Shown here: positions 1 through 11,724 of the stretch, in pieces
How positions within the stretch are numbered: the first letter of the stretch is position 1
Layout: the number at the start of each line of letters is the position of its first letter
Assembly (NCBI GenBank): GCA_027257055.1
Contig: JAPVLO010000207.1
Span: forward strand, 186,001 to 250,000
Source: Cephalopachus bancanus
Lineage: Eukaryota; Chordata; Mammalia; Primates; Tarsiidae
DNA: 64,000 nt
Direction of reading: 5' to 3'
The notes under the pieces: generated by a model
Told to the model about the DNA's origin: nothing
Databases searched by the model: none
What the model saw: only the letters and a program-made list of their open reading frames with translations
Program-made: the position numbers and the translations under genes

Positions 1-200
1 TCCACCTAAGCCTCCTGAGTAGCTGGGACTACGGGTGGGTGTCACCAGGCTCAGTTAATATTTGATTAAAAAAAATTTTTTTTTTTTTTAGAGACAGAGT
101 CTCACTATGTCATCTAGGTGAACTCCTGGGCTCAAGCGATCCTCCCACCTTGGCCTCCCAAAGTGCTGGGATTACAGGCGTGAGTCACTGTGGTTGACCA
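1..200 (-). mobile_element. Alu, old, cut by window start
   Basis: Antisense Alu with the CCTCCCAAAGTGCTGGGATTACAGG block and GTGAGTCACTG end. It carries none of the derived left-arm changes of the younger Alus here. Its 3' half runs off the window start. Confidence 0.85.
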
Positions 201-392
201 GAATCTTTATCACTCTATCTGCAAATTTTCTTATGAAGATTCTCCTTTTCTCCTTATATTCTTATTCTACTGTTGAATAAAATCATAAGTCTGGGTATCA
301 GTTTCTGGGGTCAGCAGGCTCTGATCCCACGCCTAACAGAGAGCTCCAGTTTATTGCAACCTCTTTAAGAGAGTTGAGGCATCGTATCTCTT

Positions 393-620
393 TTTTTTTT
401 TTTTTTTTTTTTGAGTTGGAGTCTCACTTTATCGCCCAGACCGGAGTGCAGTGGCCACTCCCGGCCACCGCAGCCTCGACCTGCTGGGCTCCGGCGATCC
501 TTCTGCCTCAGCCTTCCAAGTAGCTGGAACTACAGGCGTGCACTACCACGCCCGGCTATTTTTTTTTTTGATTTATTGTAGAGGTGAGGTCTCGCCAAGT
601 TGCCCAGGTGGGTCACGAAC
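393..620 (-). mobile_element. Alu, younger lineage, 5'-truncated
   Basis: It begins with a poly-T tract and GAGTTGGAGTCTCACT and ends inside the left arm at GGGTCACGAAC. It is flanked by near-perfect duplications atcgtatctctt (381-392) and atcatatctctt (621-632), so the truncation happened at insertion. Confidence 0.88.
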
Positions 621-788
621 ATCATATCTCTTATATGACAGAAAAAAGTGTTCACATCTCTGTTCATTGACTTGGTTTGATTTTAATGACATATACTTTT
701 CAAATGTGGGACTGCTGGAGACCCAGGCAGACAGGTCTGTAGTCCAGCCTTTAGTCCCTTGCAGCTTCCCATGGGCCCAGGATTCTGA

Positions 789-1082
<294 letters not shown>

Positions 1083-1449
1083 TGACCTCTACCAAGGGCT
1101 TGTTCATGTGGAAGGGGAGTCTTCTGTAGGGAAGGGAAATGATACTTTAAAACAAACCAATCCAAAGGAAATGAAATTCAGGAATAAGGAGTGTGACTGT
1201 TGAGAGGGGCAAGTCTCTGGGTTCCCACAGAATAAAATCAAATGTCCTTATCTAGAAACCACAGCTCTTTGCAAGCTGACCCTTCTTCCTTTATAATCCT
1301 CATCTGCCTCTTTCCCCCAAATATTACACTCCCTGCCTTTGGAGAACAGCCCATATCTTGATGCCTCCACACCTTTCCCAAACTCTCCTCCTTTCCTGGC
1401 TTGGTGGACTCTCACTCAACCTTCAATATCCTGCTTCATTTCTAATAAG

Positions 1450-1745
1450 GATCATAGCTACCTTTGGGGGAGCATTTATTATGTGCAAAGGCTTGTCCCA
1501 AGATATGCCATATCCCATTTAATTCTTAAAAGGACCACCCTATGAGCTAAGTATCATTATCCTTGACCTCAGCCTCCCAAAGTGCTAGGATTATAGACAT
1601 GAGCCACCGCGCCCGGCCTATCCTCACTTTCAGTTGGGAAAATTGTGGAGCAGGTAAAGCAACTAGTTACATAGGGAGTGACAAACAGTATTCAAACCTA
1701 GATCCCCCTAACTCTGAAACTGTGCTCTTAATCACTGTGATATTC
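1450..1745 (+). repeat. MIR fragment, split by a short Alu piece (1566-1619)
   Basis: Sense MIR-like sequence: an 'attatgtgcaaaggc' region, TTTAATTCTT, then after the Alu piece the 'agttacatagggagtgac ... ttcaaacc' part. The Alu piece is the 5' end of an antisense copy (CCTCCCAAAGTGCTAGGATTA to CGCCCGGCC), flanked by tatcct/tatcct. Confidence 0.65.
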
Positions 1746-2538
1746 TACCTCAGAAGCCTTCCCAGGTAGCCTCATTCAGGGCAGCCATTTTGTATTTTGA
1801 CTCCTACAGCATTTTGTTTTTCCCTCTATTATAGCTCTGGGTCAAATTGTGTATTTATATTTTTGTCTCCCTGAGTATGAGCCACCCCAAGTCAACGACC
1901 TTGTCTCATTTTTCCTCTCAGTCTTCCCCGGTGCCTACCACAGGATGTGCTCAGTACACATTTGTTTAATGAACGGGCGAATGAATGGTATGCACAATCT
2001 GGACACAGCTGCCACACCATGATTGTAGTAACAAAACTCCAGCGGGTAATAGGAAACAACTAGCAATTAATGGTGTTCCTAAACCACTATTTATGCCAGA
2101 GAAAACACGAGGTTTCCCTTTAGGAACTTTTCCCAAAGCCATGGACAGAAGAGCCCTGCAGTTTGCTGGGGATGCTGGTTTACAATGAGGAGCCCTTAGT
2201 GGTCAAGAGATAAGGAGACAGTTTTCGCAGGTGAGAGACTTCACTCCATTGTCTCCATCACAAAGCAGAGCGCAGCCTCCAGACCTGCCAAGCAAGGGCT
2301 GGTGCCACCATCACATTCAAACAACAGGTTCTGACAGGCTCCAAGGACCTCTCAAAGTAAGGCTGTCCCTGAGGGCCACCATGGGGCTGAGCAGTTTGGC
2401 AACCACTTGTCCTGCCTCCAGATCTTCAAAAAGAGGACCCAAACCCTCTAAGATTTACCTATGGAGTGAGACTTTCAGCCTTTCACAGTTTTTCAGGGGC
2501 ATATTTGCTGAAGGTAAAACAACCGTAAGCTTGTTTTT

Positions 2539-2800
2539 CTTTTTTTCCCCCTTTAAGTTGGAATCTCACTCTGTTGCCCAGACTGGAGTGCAGTGGCTCC
2601 AGCGATCCTTCCGCCTCAGCCTACCAAGTAGCTGGAACTACAGGCGTGTGCTACCACACCCGGTTAATATTTTGATTTATTGTAGAGATGAGGGCTTGTC
2701 AAGTTGCCCAGGCGGGTCTCGAACCCGCGGACTCAGGCAATTCACTCACCTCGGCCTCCCAAAGAGCGGGATTACAGGTTGAGCCACCAAGCCTGGCCTT
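2539..2800 (-). mobile_element. Alu, younger lineage
   Basis: Antisense Alu with GAGCCACCAAGCC at its 5' end. Duplications are gtaagcttgttttt (2525-2538) and gtaaacttgttttt (2801-2814), one mismatch. The B-box region is the stem-loop form GCGGG-TCTCGAA-CCCGC. About 15 bp at the right arm are missing. Confidence 0.9.
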
Positions 2801-2809
2801 GTAAACTTG

Positions 2810-3210
2810 TTTTTAGGAATGTTAAATGTTTTTAAGATGTCAATGCTCAAATAACAGTTATAACATTTGAAAAATTGGAAAAGAAAAAACAAAATCCAGA
2901 ATTCCACTCTATAACCAGCTGTTTCAATTTTTTTGTATTCCTATTTAGTTGTGATTCATAGGCACATGAAATTTTTACATAGCTATAATCATAGAGCATC
3001 ACAAATATGTAATTAGTTCTTTTAAATTGGAAAAATTACAAAGACCTATGTAAGAATTCAAACACTCCACAAAGTGTGTAAAGAAAACATGTAGTTTCCC
3101 CCTCCTGTTTCCTTTGCCAGAAGTAACTGCTATTAACAGTTTGATGAGTAGATAGTTTTGTAGTTGGCTTTTTTTTTTTTTGGCCTATCATCAATGCATT
3201 CACACCTAGT
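2810..3210. repeat. Degraded old LINE 3' UTR-like sequence (L1M type suspected)
   Basis: AT-rich sequence containing 'cagaagtaactgctattaacagtttgatg', reminiscent of old L1M 3' UTRs. No coding trace remains. The family call is tentative. Confidence 0.35.
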
Positions 3211-3726
3211 CTTGATAATTACTGGTTAGTGTCACATTAATTGTGTGCAGAGTCATCATTTCCTCTGATTATCCTCCCTTCTAACTAATCCAGATGAATT
3301 CTGATGAGAGAAATTCTAACCTATATGTACAAATTAAATATTGTGTATTTATTCCAGACATAAAGTGCTTGTAGCATTTCCTAAAGTCCCGGTACAGTTG
3401 TATTAATAGGCAAACTTCTCTAGATAGAGTAAAGCAGTGGTCTAGAATCTCTTGGGATAATTCCCTTTAAATAATGAAAATCTGTCCCACTCTCCCGTCT
3501 CTGTCTTCCTGTGTGACTTTGTTCAAACCTGTGTTTCCGCATTTCTGCAGTTTGCATGGTGACTTTCTGCTTACACAGACAAGGACAGGGTCTGAAACAG
3601 AATTCTCTCTTTTGTACACAATTCCTGATGAGTACTAGGTGCTCAAATCCTTGCAGAATGAAAATCAGAGTTCCTCTGGAGCAAACACAGCCCTGGTTGT
3701 GGAAATTTCAGTGCTTTATGTATTGA

Positions 3727-3867
<141 letters not shown>

Positions 3868-4004
3868 TGACCCCTGCACCGGGAGGGTGCCCATTCCTAA
3901 CCCTCATCCTTGATGTTGTTTAGCACCAGATGCGCTGTGATGCTTCACGTGATGCAGTGGGAGAGGTCTAGGCCTGAGGTGATGGTCCCTCACTCCCTGT
4001 GAGA

Positions 4005-4045
4005 CCTTAGAAAGCTGTTCCTTCTTGCCTTAGAAAGCTGTTCCT
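4005..4045 (+). repeat. 18-bp direct repeat, two copies
   Basis: ccttagaaagctgttcct occurs at 4005-4022 and 4028-4045, a perfect repeat with a 23-bp period. It lies in the short intron between EGF-like 5 and the linker exon. It looks like a local replication slip. Confidence 0.85.
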
Positions 4046-4529
4046 AGGCTGCTTCTGAAACTAGTATTCTGGAGACTGGGACAACACATCCCAAGGGGCC
4101 AGAGCAACACGAAGCTAGAGCTAGCTGTCTGTTGATGATGCAGCAACATTGACAGTCAACAGGAGCAAGGGTGGCGTATTTCCAGTGGGATGCCTCCCCT
4201 GCCCTTTATGGGCATATCCCTTGCTGGCTTCATTTTGGAGGCTTCCAGGCCTAAGGCTCTTCTTGTCCCAGTGTGAATCTGAAGTGTGAATTCGCTAGTG
4301 TCTCTTTGGTTAGTGCAATATATTTCTAAATCTTTCCCACATTTAATGTTCACTAAGGATCTGCGGTCATTTAACATACTGTGCTTCCTGCAGAACCTCG
4401 TTACAACTCACTTTTATGGAGTGAGCAGAGTCACATGTCTTACATTGTTCTCGTGTCTGGATTTGTGCAGAGGATGAATAATTTGGTTCATTTCAGTTCG
4501 AGAATTGTGTTCTTTTGCTTCTCTTGTAG

Positions 4530-4619
4530 AGCGAGAGGACACCGCCCTGGAGGTGACAGAGAGCAATGCCACATCCATGGCGGATGGGGATAAACGGGTG
4601 AAACGGCGACTGCTTATGG
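4530..4619 (+). CDS. SCUBE2: SCUBE2 exon: basic linker between EGF-like 5 and 6
   Basis: A 90-bp in-frame exon (acceptor ctcttgtag, donor gtaggt) encodes about 30 residues starting [16 protein letters not shown] and ending KRVKRRLLM. It has no cysteines and is not an EGF repeat. Two motifs can be read: an N-glycosylation sequon NAT and the dibasic stretch RVKRR, which fits the R-x-K-R proprotein convertase pattern. The human exon as I recall it has NTT and the same basic run, so both motifs are shared. Because it is phase 1 at both ends, skipping would delete the motif without a frameshift. Confidence 0.93.
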
Positions 4620-4849
4620 GTAGGTGCCTCTGCTCCCCTCAATGGCAACTGCCACTGGTCCTTTCCCTCCCCAGTTTATTACATCAGGCCTGATCTTGGG
4701 GGCCATATGCTCTCAGACCAGCTGGACTAGGTGAGCAGCTCCTGTGAAGCCAGGGTGCGTGTCTGTTCCTCACTCACTGCTGTTGCTTAGTCACTGCCCA
4801 AGACCTCTGGTATTATGGGAAGAGCACCAGGCAAGCTGTCAGAATGATC

Positions 4850-5050
4850 AGGTTAACATCCTAATGCAGCCTCAACTAGCCGTGAGACTTGGCAAACTGC
4901 CCTGAGCCTCCGTCTCTTGGTCTTTCTTTAAGATGTGTGCAATAAAATCTACCTCTTAGGGTTATTCAGGATGCTCAGTTGAGGCAATAGTCTGCCAAAG
5001 TGCCCTGAGTCCAGTGCCTGGGACTGAGTGGGTGGTCAATGATTGTCAGT
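4850..5050 (-). repeat. MIR fragment
   Basis: Antisense MIR pattern: 'gccgtgagacttggcaaactgccctgagcctc', then 'ttagggttattcagg' and 'cagtgcctgggact'. It is diverged. Confidence 0.6.
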
Positions 5051-5499
5051 TCCCTTCCTTCTGAATAGCTGGAATGAGATGAGACTCTGGCAGCTTCTAG
5101 CTCAGCATGGCAACTTGTCTGTTTGTGTGTCCACTGAGTCTTCCATTTCTGACTCAGCCGGTGATAATGGTAGGAGAGATGAATGGAGAAGAGGGCACTT
5201 GGCTGGGGGACATGGGAAGGCCTACCTGCAGGTTCAGCCATCAAGCTGAAGATGAGCAGAAGTAGTGGCGGTGGCCGTGGGGGTGGGAAGCAGATCCTTT
5301 GGCACGTTCCTCTTATGGAGAAAGTTTGGTTGGACCTAAACAAAACCCATCTTTTCACAACTTCTGGATTTAGTAGTCAGGTAAGATATTGACTATCAAG
5401 CAGGTAACACTTCTGAGCTCTTTTCTGCTCTTTAAAAATTATTATATTTAATTCTCATGAGTTAAAATAGTACATATGAATAACATAAAAACAACATAT

Positions 5500-5763
5500 T
5501 CACTCTGTTGCCCAGGCTGGAGTTCAGTGGCACAATCATGGCTCACAGCAGCCTCGACCTCCTGACTCAGGCAATCCTTTCTCCTCAGCCTCCTGAGTAG
5601 CTGGCACTACAGTGCACGCCACCACAGCTGGCTAATTTTTTTTTGTAGAGCCAAGGTCTGGCTATGTTGCCCAGGCTTGTCTTGAACTCCTGAGCTCAAA
5701 CAATCCTCCTGCCTTGGCCTTCCAAAGTGCTGTGATTATAGGCATGAGTTATCACACCTGGCC
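5500..5763 (-). mobile_element. Alu, old
   Basis: Antisense Alu from CACTCTGTTGCCCAGGCTGG to TATCACACCTGGCC without a poly-T head. It has normal CCAAAGTGCTGTGATTATAGG in the left arm, so it predates the derived lineage. Confidence 0.85.
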
Positions 5764-6292
5764 ATAAAAACTTAATTACTACCAATCTTGTAAAGAAATG
5801 CATCCTATCCGGGTCTCATAACTTCCCATACCCTCTTCCCATTTTCCAGAGGCAACAATTTTCAGTTCTCCTAGTCGTTTTTCCTTCTGACTTCTCCTCC
5901 CCTTTTATTTTGAAAAATGATATATATACGGTTATTTCTTGATTTGACCATTTTAGATGGTAGCTTTTGACTTCCTACTACTGGCAACTAGGTTTTAGTG
6001 CTTCCTGCTTCCCCTTACTACTATACACACATCTACCCTGTCCTCCACACCCTTATTATAGTCTTACCACAATTTAAATCAGTCTTATGTGTTTACATTA
6101 TTGTGACTAGAAATATCTAATTATATTTCACCCGAATCATGTAATGTGCTATGATCATATCTTCTTCGTTTGCTTCATTTTCTGAGTACTTCTTACCAAT
6201 TCTTTCCCAAGAGCTCTAAAGAGCATGTTTTCAGTATGTTCAAATATAGCAGGTAACTTACCCATTCAATTTCTTTCCTTAAAAAGTCTCTT

Positions 6293-6590
6293 CTGGCTGG
6301 GCGCAGTGGCTCATAGCTGTGATCTCTACACCTTGGGAGGCAGAGGCAAGAAGATTGCCTGAGCCCAGGGTTTTGAGATCAGCCTCGGCAACTTGGTGAG
6401 ATCTCATGTCTAAATTAAATTTTTAAAAAATTAGCTGGTTGTGGTGGTGCATGCTTGTAGTCCCAGCTACCTGGAAGGCTGAGGTGGAAGGATCCCCTGA
6501 GCTCAGCAGCTCAAGGCTGTGGTAGTCATGAGCATGCCACTGCACTGCAGCCTGGGTGACAGAGGGAGACTCTAACTCAAAAAAAAAAAA
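6293..6590 (+). mobile_element. Alu, intermediate, full length
   Basis: Starts GGCTGGGCGCAGTGGCTCATAGC and ends AACTC followed by A14. Target copies aaagtctctt lie at 6283-6292 and 6590-6599. A third copy at 6661-6670 bounds the neighbouring fragment. Confidence 0.88.
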
Positions 6591-6599
6591 AAGTCTCTT

Positions 6600-6660
6600 G
6601 GCCTTGGAAAGACCTCATCTCTACAATAAATCAAAAAATGAAAAAAGACAAAAGAAAAGA
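6600..6660 (+). mobile_element. Alu left-arm fragment with its own A-rich tail
   Basis: Contains the end of the left arm and the A-rich linker (GACCTCATCTCTACAATAAA then tcaaaaaatgaaaaaagac). It is bounded on both sides by aaagtctctt. It looks like a separate, severely 5'-truncated insertion ended in the linker. Confidence 0.7.
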
Positions 6661-7273
6661 AAAGTCTCTTCTGAGGCTTCACTTGACCCACTGCACATCC
6701 CTCATCTGGACCTTTATCTTCAGTGTAAAAATTCCCTTCACTGCTCTCCTGTCTGGTGGATCCCATGTCTTGTCTCTTGTTAGTTTACACCGTGAATGAG
6801 ATATAGGTTTTTTAAAACTTTGCATGTCTGAAAATGACTTTATATTTTACCTTCATCTTTAATTGAGAATCAGGCTCAGTATAGAATTCAGAGTTGGAAA
6901 GAATATTCCATCAGTGTTTTGAAGTCTGTGCTCCATCGTTTTGAGGGATATAGTATTATTGTTTTGAGAAGCAGTACTGTTCTTGACCCTTGTATGAAAT
7001 CTGTGAAGGCTTCTCTCTGGAAGTTTCCAGGATCTTCTCCTTGTCCCTGGTGATCTGAAATTTTATAATATTATCCCTTAATGTGGGACTTTGCTCATCT
7101 GTTGTGCTGAGTACTCAATGTGCGTTTTCACTATGGACATTAAGTCCCTTGGTTCTGAGAAATTTTCTTATGTATTTGTTTTTATACACTTTCTCTGTTC
7201 ATTCAGTCTCAAACTCCTATTAGTTGGCTGTTGTATCTCCTGGACTAGTCCTCTGATTTGTTTTTCTTCTTGT

Positions 7274-7414
7274 TTTGTTTGTTTGTTTTTTAATAGTTGG
7301 GGTTTTGTTCTGTCACCCAGGCTGGAGTGCACTGGCACAATCATAGCTCATGCAATCCTCCTGCCTTAGTCTCCTGAGAGGCTGGGTCTATAGGTGTGAG
7401 TCACGGCAACTGGC
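7274..7414 (-). mobile_element. Alu monomer
   Basis: Single-arm antisense Alu from a T-rich head through CACCCAGGCTGGAGTGCACTGG to GTCACGGCAACTGGC. It is bounded by perfect duplications tcttcttgt at 7265-7273 and 7415-7423. Confidence 0.75.
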
Positions 7415-8492
7415 TCTTCTTGTATTTTTGTTCTGCTTTCTAGGAGATTTTTCATTTTTTTCTTCTACAGAATTCTTTTTAAATTTCTGCTTTTACAATT
7501 TAATTCTTCAAAAATGTTATTTTGGTCTTTTGTTATAGGACCCTGTTCTTATTTCATAGATGTTTTTCTTATGTCCCTGAGGAAATTAATAATAAGAGTT
7601 TAACCTTTTTTTGATTCCCTATATTATTTTAGTTTCTTCCAGGTTTCTTTTTCCCTGTTTGATCTTATTGACTGATTTTTTTATACTTAATAGTGAAAAA
7701 CGAAAAAGCCAAGTATTGACTGACAGGCTTCATGTTTGGGTGTCTTGTCAGTGACTTAGCCATTTCGTTTGGATATCCCTAAATGCCAGTATCTGTAGGT
7801 TCTTTCACTTGGGCAAGTCAATTTAGCAGGAGAGGAATCTATCAGTCTGTCCGTAGGGGATATAGGCTTAGCTGCCAGTATTCTGGGAGCTGAGTGGGCT
7901 GGAGGTGGGGAGGTGTGGGCTTGAGATCTCTCTGCACCTGACAGTACTTCTCTTTCCTCCTCCGCAGTTCCTGGGGCCTTTGAGTCTGGTGCTTCTCTGG
8001 TGCAAATTTTCCAGAGGGTAAACTTCTCTGCTGTAGTCATAATAGGGCTGGGATAGTTAGAATAGGGTAGGGATTTAAATAGGAGCTCTTAGGGTTTATC
8101 AATTTCTTATATAGACTCTCAATTAATCTTCCTATTTTTAACTGCATCCTCATCTCTGCCTTTAGAGTAACTTGATACCTCCAAAGCCTGGGTCTTTCTG
8201 GGATTCTGTGGCTCACACGAGTTTACCACTTGTTGACACACCTCTACAGGCCATTAGGATCTAGCTTTCTGCTATGCCGGTCACTGCTCCTCCATTGACA
8301 TGCCATTTCTAGAACATTTGACATATTTCATCTATTGTCCTTTTTTCCATTTTATTTGTCCTTAATGATTTATGCTTTAAAAAAAATCTATTCGCTCTCA
8401 TTTTAGTGGGGTTTTGAAAGGAAACAGAGTTAAACATACATGCCCTATGTTCTCATTCAAGGGTGGGATCAGCACACACTGGACACTGCTAG

Positions 8493-8515
8493 GGGAGGGA
8501 GGGAGGGAGGAGGGA
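8493..8515 (+). repeat. GGGA-rich simple repeat
   Basis: Short tetranucleotide tract (gggaggg repeated) in the intron before EGF-like 6. Apart from this tract, I see nothing recognisable in about 7700-9430. Confidence 0.7.
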
Positions 8516-9420
8516 TGGGGCATGTGGCAACACAGTGGGTACCTGGTCCACTATCGGGGAGAGAGGGCCAGTTGGAAGCCCAAACTTCACCTGCATGCAG
8601 CCTACTTATGTAGTAAATCCTTACTTGTACCCCACAATTCAAATAAAATAAAATAAAAACATACATGTTCTATCTGTCATATTTAATTAGAACTAAACTT
8701 GCCCCCTTCCCTCCCTGCTTTAAAATGTGGTAGCTATGGAAAAAAAACTTTCTGGATGCCTAGGTGCTAGCAATTGAATGAATGTTAAATAGCACTTGTC
8801 TATTACTTGGAATAATTATAAAATACAGAATTAGAAGACTATTTTCTCATTTTTTCCTCATCTCCATAGTTGTGATTTAATAATGTGGCTAACTTTTCAT
8901 ATAACTATGATAGGCATTTCTCTTTTCAGGGAAAGTTAAACTTCTTATCTGAGTAAATTGGCAGTTGCAAGGATGACATCATTAGCCAGCAACAAGGGAA
9001 TGGTTCAGGAGAACCTTCTCCTTTCAAGATGTTAATGGCAAAGCAAGAGAGGGTAAAGGTTGCCTATCCCACTCTTGCACTCACATTCAGCTTGCCAGAT
9101 GGGATCATGCTTAGCAGGTTGCTGGCTGTGGATCAGCAGGAACTTTTAATGGCTTTAAATCTACCAGTAGAGGGAATGGCTCTGTAGGTTGGGAGATGTC
9201 TTTGCAAGCCTGGTCACCCTGACAAAACTCCCCAGGAAATATAATTTATTTAGATGGGTGAGAAGAGCTGCACTTGTTCCCCGCCCCCCGCTCACTTGCA
9301 GGTGGCAGAGACTTGCGTACAGCCATGAGTACCCCACCATGCTTCTTGGCTTTTATTAATTTTGTCAAATATTAACTGCTGCATCAGCACTTCTTTAGAA
9401 CACTAACTACTTTTTTTTAA

Positions 9421-9690
<270 letters not shown>

Positions 9691-10281
9691 TGACTCCAGA
9701 TTTGCTTGTGATTCATATCGATGGAAGCTTTTCTTCCCTGGGCTAGTAGAAGGTTATAATTGGGTAAGCTTATTTGGGACCAACTTAATTACATTAATTG
9801 TTGAGAAGGTCAGCCTCTACAAGCATCAAATAATTCATTTCAGACAGTGACCTTATTAGAAAAAAAGACAGTTCAAGGAAACATTCATTTGCAGGAGATA
9901 ATATCAACATATCATAAATAATAGCCTCGAGATTATTGTGTAAATAACAGTCAAGATTATTATCCAGAGGACTTAATGAATAACTGTACCATTAACTTTT
10001 ACTGATGAAGAGAGACCCCAGTGACTTGCTAGTATTTCGTTGGCAAGAGTACAAAGGATTAGTGCTCTAGCATGATAAGAAGTAGATAACCAATTACCAG
10101 ACGAAACTGGGAAAAGATAAGATTGAGTATCAGGAATCATTTAAAAACACTGAGGCTATTTGAAGTAATTTGCCAACGCAAATGCTCTAGTCCTTTATAG
10201 CTTTAATCATTAAACTAGAATAGACAGTGCACTAAAGGAAGCCATTTTATCTTGAATGAGCAATACAAAGATGAGAATTTA

Positions 10282-10568
10282 GCCGGGCTTGGTGGCTCAG
10301 CCTGTAATCCCGCGCCTTTGGGAGGCTGAGGTGAGTGGATTGCCTGAGCCCAAGGGTTCGAGACCCGCCTGGGCAGCAAGACCTCATCTCTACAATAAAA
10401 TCAAAAAATCAGCCAGGCGTGGTAGCGCACGCCTGTTTTCTGGCTACTTGGAAGGCTGAGGCGGAAGGATTGCCAGAGTCCAGCAGGTCGAGGCTGCAGT
10501 GGCCGGGAGCGGCCGCTGCACTCCAGTCTGGGCAACAGAGTTAGACTCCAACTCAAAAAAAACAAAAA
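10282..10568 (+). mobile_element. Alu, youngest form
   Basis: Starts GCCGGGCTTGGTGGCTCAGCC with CCCGCGCCTTTGGGAGG and the shortened CTGGGCAGCAAGACC. It is flanked by a perfect 17-bp duplication acaaagatgagaattta at 10265-10281 and 10569-10585. It is 300 bp upstream of the EGF-like 7 exon. Confidence 0.95.
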
Positions 10569-10745
10569 ACAAAGATGAGAATTTAACAGGGCATCACCTT
10601 TCTTTCCCATAGTTTGTTTCCTTAATGCTAGTCAAGGGTATAATAAGTCAGAGTTTTCAAGAGGATGAGGCACTTGTCTTTAAAAACTAGTTAAGTTGGA
10701 CAAGAAAACATGTATAAGCTTAAAAACATGAGCAGGTATTCTTAA

Positions 10746-10997
<252 letters not shown>

Positions 10998-11483
10998 TGA
11001 AAACATAGTTATGCTGTGGAGTGGCCCACTACTTGAAACAGAGAACACATAACCCCATCCCGGCAGAGACTGGCTGGCCAGGCTTCTTGACAGAGTCACT
11101 AATCCAACCTCCATTTAGACTTGGTTTATTTTATCTATTAGGTAGAATAAAAACACTGATGTAGCTCACAGGTATATTTTGGAAATTAAACTATTAATGA
11201 TTAGTGAACACCTCAAAGAACTCATCTGACTTGGTAACAGCAGAGCTCACTGCTGGAAATGAAGTGAAAAACAAAGAGCAAACAAGGTTGCATCGAGGTA
11301 TTGAGATTATGAATAACTTTCCTTTTCTGAAATTTCATTTAATGTTACTGAATTTAGCACAGAAGGTGGTGGCAAAAATCTGTAGATTTAGTTAGCATAC
11401 CTTCCCAGCAAAAAGTTGGGGTCAATCCACAGTCAAGATCATATACCAGTTTCTCTCTTCCGTATTTTATTTTTATTTTTTTA

Positions 11484-11724
11484 AATTTTTTTTTGAGTTG
11501 GAGTCTCACTCTGTCGACCTGCTGGGCTCCGGCAATCCTTCCGCCTCAGCCTTCCAAGTAGCCGGAATTACAGGCATGCGCTACCATGCCCGGCTGATTT
11601 TTCGATTTATTGTAGAGATGAGGTCTCACTGCCCAGGCGGGTCTCGAACCTGCAGGCTCAGGTAATCTACTCACCTCAGCCTCCCAAAGGCGCGAGATTA
11701 CAGGCTGAGCCACCGAGCCTGGCT
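11484..11724 (-). mobile_element. Alu, youngest form, internal deletion
   Basis: Antisense Alu in which CTCTGTCG is joined directly to ACCTGCTGGGCTCC. The stretch normally between them (about 45 bp of the right arm) is missing, apparently lost between two TCG triplets. The rest is intact, with the shortened left arm. It is inverted relative to the Alu at 10282. Confidence 0.9.

Larger units (their letters stand above)
5790..7690. repeat. Degraded LINE-like sequence with Alu insertions
   Basis: AT-rich sequence around the Alus, with phrases such as 'ttctctggaagtttccaggatcttctccttgtccctggtgat' and 'ggagatttttcatttttttcttc', resembles old L1M 3' regions. There is no open coding trace. The family call is tentative. 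Confidence 0.35.
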
